64,000 bases of DNA from the NCBI GenBank assembly GCA_917880885.1, contig OU862908.1, positions 55,201,819-55,265,818 on the forward strand, written 5' to 3'. The position numbers and the translations under genes are program-made. This stretch comes from Limnephilus marmoratus (Eukaryota > Arthropoda > Insecta > Trichoptera > Limnephilidae). Of this stretch, positions 1 through 11,277 are shown in pieces. The notes under the pieces are model-generated. The model was not told the origin of the DNA. It searched no databases and worked only from the letters and a program-made list of their open reading frames with translations. Position 1 is the stretch's first letter; each line of letters opens with the position of its first letter.

Positions 1-144
1 TTTTTCCTTCATGCATTTGAATGAAAATGTATTTTATGCTTTTATCATTCGGCGGTACATCCTCTCTGAACATTCCTTCGAGGTCACTTAGTTATATTTT
101 GTGCAATTAGGTATACCGTATTTTACTAAACCGATTGCACATTG

Positions 145-536
145 TACGAGGCATGTTCAGAAAGTAAGTGTACAGAATTTTTATTTTTTTTTGAAAAAGT
201 GTATTAGAAAAAAAATTACAGAATATTGTTGATACACTTGTTGACTATTTTTTCCAAATTATCGCCAACTCGTTCAATGCATGTGATGAGCCATGGCACA
301 AGTTTCTTTATGACCTCTTCGAAGAATTCTCCCACCAGCTTCTTGCCCCGATGCACGACCACTCTTTGCACCTGCTCGTAGGTTGAAAATTTATTTTTTA
401 CGTACTACAATGTTCCTGCCATGCTCGTTCTGGCCAAGAGACCCCTTTCTACCACTTAGTGTTGCCAACCCCCAAAAAACTAAAAACTACCGCCCGTTAT
501 GGTCACAGTACACATACTTTCTAAACACGCTAAGTA
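145..536 (-). mobile_element. Internally deleted mariner-like element
   Basis: Terminal inverted repeats read inward as GGCATGTTCAGAAAGTAAGT on the left and, on the other strand, AGCGTGTTTAGAAAGTATGT on the right, with TA at both outer edges (145-146 and 535-536), the usual Tc1/mariner target. The minus strand between about 390 and 230 encodes a mariner C-terminal tail including FFEEVIKKLVPWLITCIER, which matches the tail of the second copy at 17131-17538. The catalytic region is absent, so the element cannot encode transposase. It is about 390 bp against roughly 1.3 kb for an intact mariner. Confidence 0.8.
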
Positions 537-899
537 TATAAGTTCGCAGTGGGACAATTGTCGGCGGATCAACTGTCATGGAACCCATTAAAATGTATTC
601 TTCATTAAATCGTTCCAGGGGAAAAAAAAATCACTGCAACTGTCCGCAGGGAAAATTCGCAGGTTGGTGAACTCTGACATTACGAAACTGACTGCGTGAT
701 GAGCTGTTAAGCTTTCAGCTACATAAATGGACAAGCCGCCACATCGTTTATTACATTATATTCCATGATTTGCTCAATGACTAGAAAAAAGTAAAATTTT
801 TGTAATTCGTATTAATAGTACACAATTAAATCATATTTGCAGTGTAACAGCGAATCGTATAGTCTTATAATATTGTTTATCTATAATTATTATTGTGAA

Positions 900-901
<2 letters not shown>

Positions 902-971
<70 letters not shown>
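902..971. repeat. (TA)n microsatellite
   Basis: About 35 uninterrupted TA dinucleotides. Such tracts are length-unstable and self-complementary. No gene or element end is visible beside it. Confidence 0.95.
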
Positions 972-973
<2 letters not shown>

Positions 974-3541
974 ATAGGCATACAAATCAACTTTTAACAA
1001 AAACAAAAAAAACAATAAACTATCATAAAGGCCGATTGTGAGCTAGTTGGCAATAAGTTCTCTTATTCGGACTTGTTTCTTAGGAAGAAGCCTTTAAAAT
1101 TTTCATTGTTAATATTTCATAATTAATCTTCAATATTTTGGCTCACAATATTGAACTTTTGTTCTGTGCCCCAATACGTTTGATGCTGATGGCTTGACAG
1201 TGTAAGTACAGTACATTATAGCTTTTTGTTTGACAAGCCTCCAAAAGGCACTCATATGCCAATAGCTCAGAGGTTTTGAAGCAGAAAATGGTTTCGCCGA
1301 TACAGTTTCCTCTTGGGACGTGAACAATGAATAAGTTTATTATTATGTAATTATATAATAGCGTGTCTAATTACGAACAAAAAAGATCAATATTAAAATT
1401 TGGTCTCTTCCAACAATAGAAGCGCTTGTAATTATTAAGATATCCATTAAAATGGTATTAATTTATTCCTTTTATTATCTTGATTAAATTTCACTACTAT
1501 TCGGTGAACTTTTGTGTTTCAGGAAAAAAAATCTGCTCGGAATCTGTTGAATACAAAGCTCTGAAATAGCTTCCTGGAAGTTGGGCATATTGAATAGAGG
1601 CCACAATTACTTATGTAGTACCTAGACTTACATAACTTTTCCATACAAATCACAAGTCCTATTGATAAGTTTCGTAGCCACTTCTGGCCTGGAATCAATG
1701 GATTTCTGAAAAAACCTCTCGACTCTACTCAGATTTTATGACTAACTGATGACTGACTCGACTAACTAAGCAAAGAATGGGCTAAAATTAATCACTAAAA
1801 ACAGAAGATAAATGAGAATAATTATGACCAATAAATAAACTTTAGAACTATCTACGGTTTTTGTGGATCTTCCATCCAATAATATTATTTTCTTGAAGAC
1901 GGGCTTACTTCATCCTTTTCTTCCAACCGAAAATCTACATATTTCTTCCGAAGCTAACATGGGCTCAAAACGAAATCTGGAAAAAAACCTGTTTACGAAG
2001 CGTTGTGTGCTAACGTTTAACAATTTCGTATATCTGAATAAAATAAATATACAAAGCATTCATTCCTCGTTCGCAATACAATCATACCGCCGTAAAAAGT
2101 TTTCATTCAGTATCCACACAGTCCATACGTCCGTAACGTTTGGAAATTTTTAATTTTAGTTTTTCGTTTTTTTACTATATTTTTCGCCAATCACCAATGG
2201 AGAATTGTTCCGCTTGATAAAATGCCGCAACACTCAGTATTTACCCGCGTTCAGCTACAGCAGACGAAATACTCGAATTGCAAGCCGAGTATTTATTTTA
2301 CCATTCCACAATTTGTACTCCAGCATTTGGGTTGTTTTTTTCTAACCAAAGAAATTAACGTTTTTAACGTTTGAATTTCAGTGAAAGCACCTATCTATGA
2401 GGTAAAGAACAAATTATTTTTAATACTGATATTATTTATAATTGTGCATATAAATAGTCTCATCGGCAAAACAGAAATCTTAGAAAAAAATACCATTTAA
2501 TGTTCCTGATGATTTTGTTAGAGCGCTGAAGCAATCATTATTATATAACAAATTTTGTTACGTGATGCAGACTTAATCCACCATTTTAATTGCCTGTTAG
2601 AATGACCTTGCCGCCGATATCGACATTTTTCTCATCAAACCTCTGGAGAAATTATTCATTCTCCATTAACATAAAGAGGTATTATGTGAGCGTGTCTGTG
2701 TATCAGTTCATTTTTAACGGATGATCAGACATTGCGCCTTTGACGGAAAATCAAATACATTGGAGGGTGTGGGTCCTAGGAGTTGAAAGGTCTTATTTAA
2801 TTTGGTGACATCAATATAAATATCACAAATTTCTTGTTTTGTAAGTTTTCAAAATTTATAGATAATCAAAACTAAATTATTTTATCAGGAAACCATTTTA
2901 AAAATATCAGAAATTTCGGCACGTTTTATATATTCGAGCCCTTGTGGCTTTTCGTACACCAACGAACCAGCCAAAGTTATCACATCATATTATATTATGG
3001 CTTAGCAATTAGGTACCTCGCATCTCCTGGTATAGTTATTTTCACGCAGCTCTATAAAGGACCTCAGAGTTTCTCCCTCGAGGGGTAGTTCAGGCTTTAA
3101 GTCACCAAAATCCCCTGTAAAGACCATTCGAATTCATATTGAATGAGACCTTGGAAGCTATTGTATGTGGAGTTACAAAGTAGTTACTTTGCCTTTGCTT
3201 CCACGTATTTGAACTGCATGTATAAGCAGATACTTAGAAAAATGTTGAATGGTGTGGATTAAAATATAAGTCCGTTTCCATTGTTCAGAAGCTTCGCGTT
3301 AGCATTTCAGTGTTTGTCAAATGTATTCTTGAATTATAGAATTTTGCACTATTTTACTTGGAGTTTCTTCACAAATAGAATGAATTAATAATTGAATCGC
3401 GATAGTCTGAATTCTTCATAGATCGGTTCCAATTTTGAAACTCACAATTTTAATATTTTTCTGTTAAAATAATAATTTTGTCCATTATTTTTTTTTCACA
3501 TTTATTTATTTATTTTGGTGCAATAACTTTCGTATTACAAT
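972..3541. other. AT-rich, no recognised gene
   Basis: No element termini, RNA gene or convincing coding frame was recognised. The 96-codon open frame at 1863-2153 (plus) has a non-ATG start and looks like chance translation of AT-rich DNA. Confidence 0.6.
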
Positions 3542-4480
3542 CTTCTTCCTTGCGCTGTCCCAACTCATTGCCTAGGTAGGCTGTTGGGGTCGGCTCTTCT
3601 CGTTCTCAGGTTGTAATTTCTTCTATTCTGAGTATCGCCTTCATCCAGGCCGTTTCTCTGAAGAATTTTGGAGCATTGAGTCATCCAGGAGTTCTTCGGT
3701 CTTCCTCTGGATGACTGTCGATGAAGCTCCATAGACATTGCCTGCCTCACTGTGTGGTCTGATGGTCTCCGTCTTATGTGCAACTTACGTATTACAATAT
3801 AATTTAATAATGTTGGCCTCACTGGGCGGCTCACCCGTGCTGTGACTCCCATTTTACAATACAAAATTCAATAAGATGAAGTAATAAATTCTAATAAAAT
3901 ACTTAAAATTGGTAATGAAAAAAAAATCATTACATTTAAAAATACAGATAGTTCGATGCTAATTACGATGGTTATTTTTATTTTTTTTTACAAAACAGCC
4001 GAACTCAATAGAGAAATTATTTCTGTCGTTTGGGAAGTTGTGCCATTATAGTTTATAAGGTAAGTAAAAATGTCATTATTTAAAGTACCTAAATAAACTT
4101 ATAAACTTACAGCAGAATAATTAACTTGATAGTTAGGTAATAAACTACACAAATAATTATAAACTTAAAAGAACATAATAAACAAAAAACAAAGATAAAT
4201 AATTACAGATTTAAAACAGTAAACTGAAAGTAACGTGATAGTTACTAAACTTTAGAACACAATAAAGACAGTAGAAATATGTGACCTATATAAAATGTAC
4301 TTTATATGTAGGTGATATTAGTTTGGTAGGTACAGAGTTGTTGTAAAATATGCAAATAATAATAATAGAGTTGGAAATAGTGTAAGTATTATATTTATAT
4401 ATAGTTACAGGTACTTTATCGCTTGTCTGAATTCTTCACACAATCAGTTCCAATTTTGAAAATGACCCTTAAATTTTGAG
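3402..4480 (+). repeat. Pair of diverged direct repeats about 1 kb apart
   Basis: The phrase GTCTGAATTCTTCA followed shortly by GGTTCCAATTTTGAAA occurs near 3405-3445. A close version, GTCTGAATTCTTCA then AGTTCCAATTTTGAAA, occurs near 4424-4465. The pair could be an old segmental duplication or two members of one interspersed repeat. The LINE-f tail lies between them. Confidence 0.35.
3542..3800 (-). pseudogene. LINE-f reverse transcriptase, C-terminal tail
   Basis: The minus strand encodes the tail of a non-LTR retrotransposon polyprotein. It includes SRGRPKNSWMTQCSKILQRN and ends in NLRTRRADPNSLPRQ, the GRPKKRW..DRxxWR..RRADP arrangement common at the end of insect endonuclease/RT proteins. 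The 3' end runs into an AAG-rich tail (seen as CTTCTTCC on the plus strand at 3542-3550). The same terminal sequence recurs at 51643-51715. Only about 80 codons survive, so it is a 5'-truncated dead copy. Clade assignment is not possible from this short tail. Confidence 0.7.
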
Positions 4481-4686
4481 CAATTTTACTTTAATTGAAT
4501 CAGATTTCACGCAGGACTAAATCACACCACAGTCAACCGAAATCAGTATGTTTGATGATTGACGATTATGATGATTTGCGCCATTGGTGTGTATTCATAA
4601 CTTTTATTGTATTTTTATTTGCGTATTAGCTGATGTACATTGTACATACATACAATGTCACCATTGAAATCTTAATACCGAGAAGC
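3801..4686. other. AT-rich, no recognised gene
   Basis: Very AT-rich sequence rich in AATAA, TAAAC and TAATA words. Apart from the direct-repeat arm near 4424, nothing identifiable was found. Confidence 0.55.
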
Positions 4687-5095
4687 GTCTATTTCACTTG
4701 GTACGAGAACTCTTATTTCAAAAGAGAATCTATTCACTAGATGCGAATAGTCTTTTCTAAAGAGTGGCTTTTCACTAAATGCGAATAGTCTTTTCTAAAG
4801 AGTATTTTTCACTAGGTGCAAATACTTATTTCCAGAGTGTTTTTTCACTAGATACGAATAGTCTTTCTAAAGAGTTTCTTTTTACTAGATGCGAATAATC
4901 TTTTCTAAAGAGTGCCTGTTCACTAGATGCAAATAATCTTTTCTAAAAATGTATGTTTACCAGACGCGAATAGTGTTTTCTAAAGAGTGTCTTTTCACTA
5001 GGTGCAAATAGTCCTTTCCAGAGAGTGTTTTTTCACTAGATGCAAATAGTCTTTCTAAAGAGTGTCTTTTCACAAGATGGGAATAGTCTTAATAC
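4687..5095. repeat. Minisatellite, unit about 37-40 bp, roughly 11 copies
   Basis: Successive units follow the pattern TTCACTAGATGCGAATAGTC then TTTTCTAAAGAGTGTCTT. The first and last units are the most diverged, as is usual at array edges. The units starting near 4806 and 5016 share derived changes (AGGTGCAAATA and CCAGAG), which hints that a block of about five units was duplicated. No coding frame runs through the array. Confidence 0.85.
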
Positions 5096-5670
5096 CACGG
5101 GGTTTCTACTTGCATTTGCAAGCTGCTATCAGCTCATACTCAATTACGTGAATAAGAATCCTAGTTTTGAGCACGTAAATACCGGACAGTAAATAATAAC
5201 GTTTGATGTTTACCCGAAACCCGGCCTGTTGACATAACTGATGACAGATAACGTCCTGCAGATTGTACTTGACGTAATTGCAGCTGATTGGCCGTATCCA
5301 GTCTCCAGGTCGGGCAAACACGCCATCCAACATCTTACACGGCGTATCATAATCCCCTTGGAGGTCGTTCTACATCGAGCACCCTTGGGCAAACATTAAT
5401 CTTAGATTAACAAAGGAACCTCTGCAAACACTCCGACTCATCTCCGAGCATTTCTAGAGCTGGAGGGTTTTAGACTAAGTCTGAAACAGGACTGCTATGT
5501 CAGCGAAACCATCAGAGATCATGATTATTAAAACTTATACATTATTTATAAGATCTTCTCTGGGTTTTGAAAAAGAACGTTGTACGGCTTTTGGTGGCCG
5601 GGCACCTAAATTTAGCGGGGTATTTGTCTGTATTTTCGTTTTCACATTGGTTTAATTTTAAAGATCTGTA
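5096..5670. other. No recognised gene
   Basis: Mixed-composition sequence. Two overlapping minus-strand open frames (5106-5333 and 5210-5392) show no recognisable motif. The stretch near 5585-5640 may be a decayed 5' part of the adjacent Repeat B copy. Confidence 0.5.
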
Positions 5671-5895
5671 CGGGTACATGGGGTGAGGTTTGTCTAGGTC
5701 TTGAAGGAGGATGACAAGGACATACTGAACCCCAGATTCCTACCCACCCCTTAAACCCTTTTCCTTCCCAGAACTCTCCTCTCCTTCCTCTCCTTCCTTT
5801 CCTTAAAAAAAACCCTCCACACAGCATCCCCAAAGATGACATAGGGAAATTATTTTCCTCAGGGCCTCCTGTGTGGAGCTCATATAAAAAATTAA
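5671..5895 (+). mobile_element. Repeat B copy, 3' half
   Basis: It contains the family landmarks in order: a GGGTGAGGT box, CAGATTCCTACCCACCCCT, a CT-rich block ending CCCTCCACACAGCATCCCCA, then AAAGATGACATAGG and the terminal hairpin half CCTCAGGGCCTCCTGTGTGG, followed by an A-rich run. The poly(A)-side end is at the right, so the copy is in plus orientation and 5'-truncated. Repeat B recurs at least ten times in this window. Confidence 0.75.
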
Positions 5896-6184
5896 AAAAA
5901 TGATTTTGGTAAAAAGGGTTTGAATCTGTGCTATGAAGTATAAATATAGGAAAATTATTACCTTGATTTATCAAAAGAGCGATAGTAGTAAATTTCTATT
6001 TTACCATTGGAATCATTTCCTAATTTTTCAGTACATAATCAAATTTTCTCTATTCTAATTTCAATTTCTCAACGAACAGCAGCTTCAGACCAAGACGTTC
6101 TTCTGTATCATTATTATATTAGAATTGATTGGAATATTAAGTCGATATTTAGCAACATTTATAGGCGATAATCTGTATAATCGA

Positions 6185-6400
6185 TTGGAAAATTCTCTCA
6201 GTATAGCCCTGATGAAAGATCTCCATTCCTATATGAAAAGTTGTTATAAATAGCTTAAGCCGTGTTTGGTAAAACCAGATCTGAATAGACAAGTACTTCC
6301 CCCTGCTACGTTCAGCCTCACTGCATAGGTACCCCAGTTGAGTTTGCCATACTCCTATTGGCTCTAAACGTTTTAGAGCACATGGGACTTGTAAAAAATC
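6185..6400 (+). mobile_element. SINE A body, head missing
   Basis: This is a diverged copy of the SINE A body. Landmarks are a CTCAGTATAGCCCTGATG box, AGCCGTGTTTGGT, CCAGATCTGAATAGACAAGT, a CT-rich stretch, CAGCCTCACTGCATAGGTAC and the final TTGGCTCTAAACG block. The tRNA-like head and the poly(A) tail are not present. Confidence 0.6.
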
Positions 6401-6859
6401 TATGAACAAATTAAATAGATTAAATCTAAACACGATTAATGGCAACACTACAATTTCAAATAGAAAAGTGTAAATGTACCCATACATAAATAAGATCAAT
6501 ATACATATCTTTATAAAAATACAGGCTGATTATACATAAATTAACGAGATTTCGAATAAACATTAGACTTTGTATCGTCAAATAATAGAATGGGAAAATT
6601 TCTAACTTCAGACAATTTTTTTATGTTTAATTACATGGAATTTCTATCATTTGGTTTGTGTCCATATTTTATATTGCTTACAAATTAATTTATTTGCAAA
6701 ATTTTTTTTTTAATAAATGAAGAACATTTCACGCTCCAATCATTGTCAACAATCTTACTACATGACACAAATTAAGTCCATAAAAAATTACCTTAACCTG
6801 CTTATTAAAGATGAGGTTTGTAATTTCATGAAACGCAACGTGAAGTTTTGACTAAATTT
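6401..6859. other. No recognised gene
   Basis: AT-rich sequence with no identifiable element ends or coding frame. Confidence 0.5.
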
Positions 6860-7665
6860 AATAGCCCACTTGCGTCACATATATTCTAAGACATTCTGCA
6901 TTTTTTTATCGTATTTTTGAAACCCTGACGATTTTTTGAAAATTTCAATCCGAAAAATCAGACCATTCTTTATAAACCGGAAAGACGGTACATAATTTCA
7001 TGGGTGCGAAAAACCGATAATTAAAAAACAATGAAAAACATTTTAAAAAAATAACGTTTTCCACAAGAAAGAGCACAGGAGAATAACGAGTCATACCAAA
7101 AATATTACATCTCAAAAAAAAATATTTCCTTGATCCATCTTATTGATCATAAATCATTATAATGTTCAACGTCTAAATTACTAAATCCAATGTAATATAC
7201 TTATAGTTGTAAATTATAATAATAATAAGAATATTATAAAATTTGATTTTGTTAAAATCAGCACCACTACCATTATACCTCTAAAACACGTACATATAGT
7301 GTAAAATGTGCGGGGCTCTCTTCATAACATCTGTCAAAAACTCAAACCAAATGATAAGTTCGCAGAGGACAAACAATAAATCTAGAGAATGTTAAATGTC
7401 AAATTCAAAAATGCGCCTGAAATCAAAGTGTTGCCATATAAAAAAAAATCAGTGTGGAATTTTACAAAATTAATAGGAACATTTTCATGTAGTGACGTCA
7501 CGGGCCCAAATAATGGATTTATTTATTTAAAAATAAAAATAAATGTACATTTCTAAAAAAATTTACTAACAATTTTCGTAATCTTAGTAAAAAAATCTAT
7601 CCACACGATTTTTTTCAAGTCGTTCAAGTGGCATATTATTGTAAAATCCATGCAAGTGGTCTATT
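6860..7665. mobile_element. Non-autonomous TIR element, copy A (about 0.8 kb)
   Basis: The left end reads AATAGCCCACTTGC and the right end, on the other strand, reads AATAGACCACTTGCATGG, giving a short terminal inverted repeat. The interior matches copy B (58031-60720) almost throughout, including the phrases AAACCGGAAAGACGG, TAACGTTTTCCACA and GTAGTGACGTCACG. Copy A lacks the LINE-a insertion seen in copy B, so it preserves the empty site near 7106. No transposase frame is present. The right end seems partly duplicated (TATTATTGTAAAATC occurs twice). Superfamily is unresolved. Confidence 0.75.
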
Positions 7666-8181
7666 ATTGTAAAATCGGTTGTGCTTATAAGAAAAAATAG
7701 TAATAGTAGAGTGTAACCTTGCCAAAAATAAATAAATCATTCAATGGGCGTCACAGATTTTATGCATCAAAAAAACTTCCTACAATATAAGTTTCCTTTC
7801 AACTTAAGTTATTACCAAAAATTTTACTTGCATTTTTCAAAACTAATATCTATTCGACAGAAATGTAAAAACATTGTTCATCGACGAAAGCTATTTCAAT
7901 GGAGTATCTTGATTGTTTGTGCGCCAAGAGAAAACATTGAATTTAATCAGATCAGAATGAGCTTTAAAAGAAGCTTTTTAATTAAAATCTGATAATATCG
8001 ATTCGGTTTGTTTTCACTTTGCCAGTGGGATCGATGTTTGAATTAAGCCAAATATATCATTTTAATACTTGATGAGCCTATTTGATGGCTCACCTTAACA
8101 TCGACATTATAATTACAATAATTATATCAATATTTTATATTATGCTAAAACGATTAATCCTTATCTAATAATACATCAATT
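7666..8181. other. No recognised gene
   Basis: AT-rich. An 82-codon plus-strand frame (7744-7992) has no recognisable motif and no element context. Confidence 0.5.
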
Positions 8182-8638
8182 TGGGAGGCGGGAATGGGTA
8201 CCGCCACCCCAGGAACCATTTATTGGAATTTAACCAATACCTCTGCCATAGGTCACCACAAGTGGTTCACTACGTTTTGTGACTTAGAAGGGGTATCTGG
8301 GTTCATGGTGAGATTTGACCGGATCCTGGTGGTGGATGCCTCTGCTCCCTGCGTGGTAGGACAGATCGGGAAAAACTGGTTGAGAAAGACATTTTAATCT
8401 CTCCAGCAGGAATATTTCGGAACATCGCCTTACCGCAGTGGGGTGGATGGATTAATATGTCCGTCACTCCTGGACATACTATCTTCAGATTACCCACCCT
8501 CATATATTTATCCTTCCAGAACATCCTCTCCTTTCTTTCCTAAAATGCCCTCCACGCAGCGTCCCCAAAGATGGCATAGGCCCTTAGGGGATTTTTTTCC
8601 TCAAGGCCTACTGTGTGGAGCTAATATAAAAAAAAAAC
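8182..8638 (+). mobile_element. Repeat B, near-complete copy
   Basis: This is one of the fullest copies. The head begins GGAGGCGGGAATGGGTACCG, followed by ATAGGTCACCACAAGTGGTT. A middle block resembles the CTCTCCAGCAGGAATATTTC box, then comes the CT-rich stretch, CCCTCCACGCAGCGTCCCC, AAAGATGGCATAGG, the hairpin halves CCCTTAGGGG and CCTCAAGGCC, and TGTGTGGAGCTAATAT with an A10 tail at 8628-8637. The right-end poly(A) indicates retroposition. The head does not look like a tRNA, 7SL or 5S gene to me. The short open frames inside are not convincing as protein genes. Confidence 0.8.
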
Positions 8639-8871
8639 CTAAAAAATTACTTTTAACAAACAAGAGCAATCGAGTGTATGAACTTTATGACTCAACCAGA
8701 AGAGTTATTCTCTATCTTTTGTGGGATCGTTATTGAGATAACGGACGTGATCTCCTGTAAGATTTGTGTGATTTATTTGATTTGTTTGTACAACGCACAT
8801 TAAATGAATAAATAATTGTGCATACTTGCAGGAATTCGTGTTTAAAACGATTTAAACAAAATATGTGACAG

Positions 8872-9340
8872 TAATATGTACGCCATGGTTCATTCACACC
8901 TTTCTTATCTCTGCTGTATCTGGGGATTTGCTTCAAAGAAATTGATAGCTGATCTGCAGGTGGTTCAAAACCGAGCTCTCAGAAATGTTTTTGGACTTCC
9001 ATGGGACACCCGTGTCAGAGAGATCTATTCAGTTTCCGATATTCTTCCAATCACAGTCCTTCCTAAACATGAAATCACAAGCACCATCATACAAATTACC
9101 CAACAATCAACTCACACTAACATCAAGCCACTTTACAATCAAGACATCCACACTCACAATACTCGAAATAGCAATAAAATCCGCATACCTCAAACACACA
9201 CTACAAAATATGGGATAAAATCTCTGAACTATGTTGCCTATACACTATATAATTCGCTACAAGGGAATCCAGCAAAATAAAAAAAAAAACAGAGTAATGC
9301 TTTAAAAGAATATTTTTTAAGTATGTATAAGGATGAAACT
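8872..9340 (+). pseudogene. LINE-h reverse transcriptase C-terminus
   Basis: An open frame of 134 codons (8876-9280) starts abruptly with AMVHSHLSYLCCIWG, the ..LVQSxLSYGIxxWG.. block that follows the RT palm in Jockey-type LINEs. It continues with LQVVQNRALRNVFGLP and ends near YTLYNSLQGNPAK. The catalytic YADD motif is upstream of the truncation point and absent. A short A-rich 3' tail follows the stop. The frame is intact, which suggests a fairly recent 5'-truncated insertion. I cannot see clear TSDs. Confidence 0.75.
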
Positions 9341-9509
9341 TTGTAATTTTCTTGTCATGTTCAATTGTCTTGTTTCTTTTCTCTTCTTTTCTTTTCCATT
9401 AAGTTGTAATCATCCATATTTGTATAACCTTGTTCCCTTTTTCTTTAATTGTTTTCCATTGCTGTTTATTCTACTTAACCTGTCTTTTATTTTTCTTCTA
9501 TATTGTATA
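9341..9509. other. T-rich spacer
   Basis: T-rich sequence between the LINE-h tail and SINE A. The two overlapping open frames here (9333-9593 and 9430-9705) run into the tRNA-like head and are not genes. Confidence 0.5.
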
Positions 9510-9933
9510 CCTGTCGACCTCCGTAGTCCAGTGGCTAAGACTCTTGACTCACATTCCGGAGGTCGCGGGTTCGAACCCGGCATGCGCAAATAAATTTTAT
9601 TTGATTAATTTGTGTTATTTCACAATTAATTCATTTAAAATAATATATAGTATATTTGCGGCATGTTCCAGAGTGGAAGATACTATTAGTATCGCCCTGG
9701 TGTAAGACCACCATTCAGAATTGAAACGTTGCTTGAAAATGGCTTTAGCCGTGTTTAGTGACCAGATCTGAATAGCCAGGTACTTCCCAACCTTCCTCTT
9801 CCCCACCTCCTTCCCCTCCCCACCACCTTCAGCCTCACAACATACCCCAATTGGGGATGCCATAGTCTCACTGGCTCCAGACGGGAGCAGTTGAGATTCT
9901 TGTGCGGTATTCACTGTAAAAAAAAAAAAAAAA
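9510..9933 (+). mobile_element. SINE A, complete copy with tRNA-like head and poly(A)
   Basis: The head (about 9512-9590) carries an A-box-like TAGTCCAGTGGCTAAGAC and a B-box GGTTCGAACCC, the internal RNA polymerase III promoter of tRNA-derived SINEs. A conserved AAATAAATTTTATTTGATT linker follows. The body contains GTTCCAGAGTGG, GCCCTGGTGTAAGACCACCA, TTGAAACGTTGCTTG, AGCCGTGTTTAGTGACCAG, a pyrimidine-rich stretch and GGGGATGCCATAGTCTCACT. An A18 run at 9916-9933 ends it. The head does not fold as a functional tRNA with its own acceptor end, so I call it a SINE. Confidence 0.9.
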
Positions 9934-10985
9934 TGTGAATCTTATATTTTTAATATCCAAATTCCTATGTAAAATTTTAACTATTTCCTCCCACCCATGA
10001 TTTGTATGTTCCTCCTGTCCTAAAATGAGTTCTGTAACTCATCGGGATTGCTCTAGCAAGAAATAAAAACAATAAAAAAAATAAAAATATGTAAAAATCA
10101 CACAAAATCACAACAAACACAAATATGATTTCAAATGCCAGTAGAAATTAGGTGTTTCTTTTATTGTTAGTAATTTTCTAATAAATATTTTATGATACAT
10201 TTTTTTGTTTCAGATAAAGCTTGCCTTTCGACCAAAGGCACACCATGAAATATTGGTAAGTCAATAAAACGAATAACAATATTTAAGTATTCCTCCATAA
10301 GTCCAATTCCAGAGAAAAGGTAGCGGGCATTAATAAATTAAGCATAACTTGTGAAGTTTATGGACTTTAAAGATAGATGCATGCAATTAAATATTAATTC
10401 ATGCAACCCTTCCCTCGCCCGTGGGAGCCATTGGAAAGGGGTTAGAATACAAATTTCTCCATGAGTCCATTTTAATATTTTTCGTGTTGGTATCCCTTTT
10501 TGGGAAAATGGATATGTGGATGTTAATAACGGCCACACGTTAAAATAATAAAAAACGTATCTCCCGAAAGGCAGTTATTATTACGTGCCTCTTTCTGCGG
10601 AAATGTAACTCATCTAAAACTCCATAAAAACTAACGGCCAGCCGAAATGGTATTTTGACTATCAAAAAAATATATATATTTATGTTGTGGACCGTTTGGT
10701 ATTTTACTAGTTATTTGTATAGCCATGTTGACAAGTATAGTCAGACCGGTTTATTATTTGCACAACACACAATACAATACCTTATAACACAAAATTACAA
10801 AATTGTGGCATGTTTTAATGAACAGTGGTGCGGTTTTACCTGAAGTTAACGGAATCCGAAACATTTGAGGTCGAAGTATAAGTACACCATTGGTTGTTTG
10901 GTGATGTTTTGGATGGATCAAAACTTCTTTGTTAGGAAGCTGAAGAATGAAACGAAAAAAAACATAAAAATAACATTGTCGAATT
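9934..10985. other. Mostly unannotated, contains one candidate microexon
   Basis: Apart from 10214-10255, no element or gene was recognised. Open frames at 10338-10538 and 10655-10843 have no motif. Confidence 0.5.
10214..10255 (+). other. Candidate 42-nt internal microexon
   Basis: A strong acceptor (TTTTTTTGTTTCAG, ending 10213) is followed by 42 bases and then a donor G|GTAAGT at 10256. Only one of three phases is open, the symmetric 0-0 phase, encoding IKLAFRPKAHHEIL; the other two phases contain stops. The exon is visibly richer in G and C than its flanks. A phase-symmetric 14-codon exon could be skipped without a frameshift. I do not recognise the peptide, no neighbouring exon was found in the window, and chance is a real alternative. 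Confidence 0.35.
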
Positions 10986-11110
10986 GAAACCTAGTCTAAA
11001 TCTTCATGGTCGAGGGGTAAGGCTTTCGACTACGGAACTGTGTTCAAATACCGGCAGGCGCAAGTATATTTTATTTCATTAAATTGTGATCATCGATAAT
11101 TGTTTATTTA
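10986..11110 (+). mobile_element. SINE A tRNA-like head
   Basis: The A-box region TGGTCGAGGGGTAAGGC and a weakened B-box (GTTCAAATACC) are followed by the linker TATATTTTATTTCATTAAAT. The B-box has lost the canonical GGTTCGA core, so transcription from it is unlikely. The matching body may be the copy at 11530-11785, split by the foldback between them. Confidence 0.7.
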
Positions 11111-11277
11111 TACTAAACTTTAGTTATACAAATTAACTTTTATTTGATTATTTTGATTTATATACCTATTTGTATACGCGAAGTGATTTATTTTCACTAA
11201 ATTAAAATGACGCCGCTGAATGAATTAGCGATTATTGATGAAAATATTTAGTATATTTATGGTCATTTATTTTTCAG

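Noticed and set aside
902..971. Transposon terminus at the TA tract
   Set aside because: No inverted partner or duplicated flank was seen; it is a simple microsatellite.
1863..2153. 96-codon open frame on the plus strand
   Set aside because: It has a non-ATG start, low-complexity composition and no motif, splice sites or homologous copy in the window.
2382..2401. A 20-base segment between TTTCAG and GTAAAG resembling a microexon
   Set aside because: It is too short to judge by phase or composition, and such spacing is expected by chance in AT-rich DNA.
4687..5095. CRISPR array
   Set aside because: The units are contiguous with no unique spacers, and the context is eukaryotic; it is a minisatellite.
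5642..5974. 110-codon minus-strand frame rich in glycine and arginine
   Set aside because: It is antisense to the CT-rich part of Repeat B and recurs only because the repeat recurs.
9512..9590. tRNA gene
   Set aside because: A and B boxes are present, but the acceptor ends do not pair properly and the sequence continues into a conserved SINE body with poly(A).
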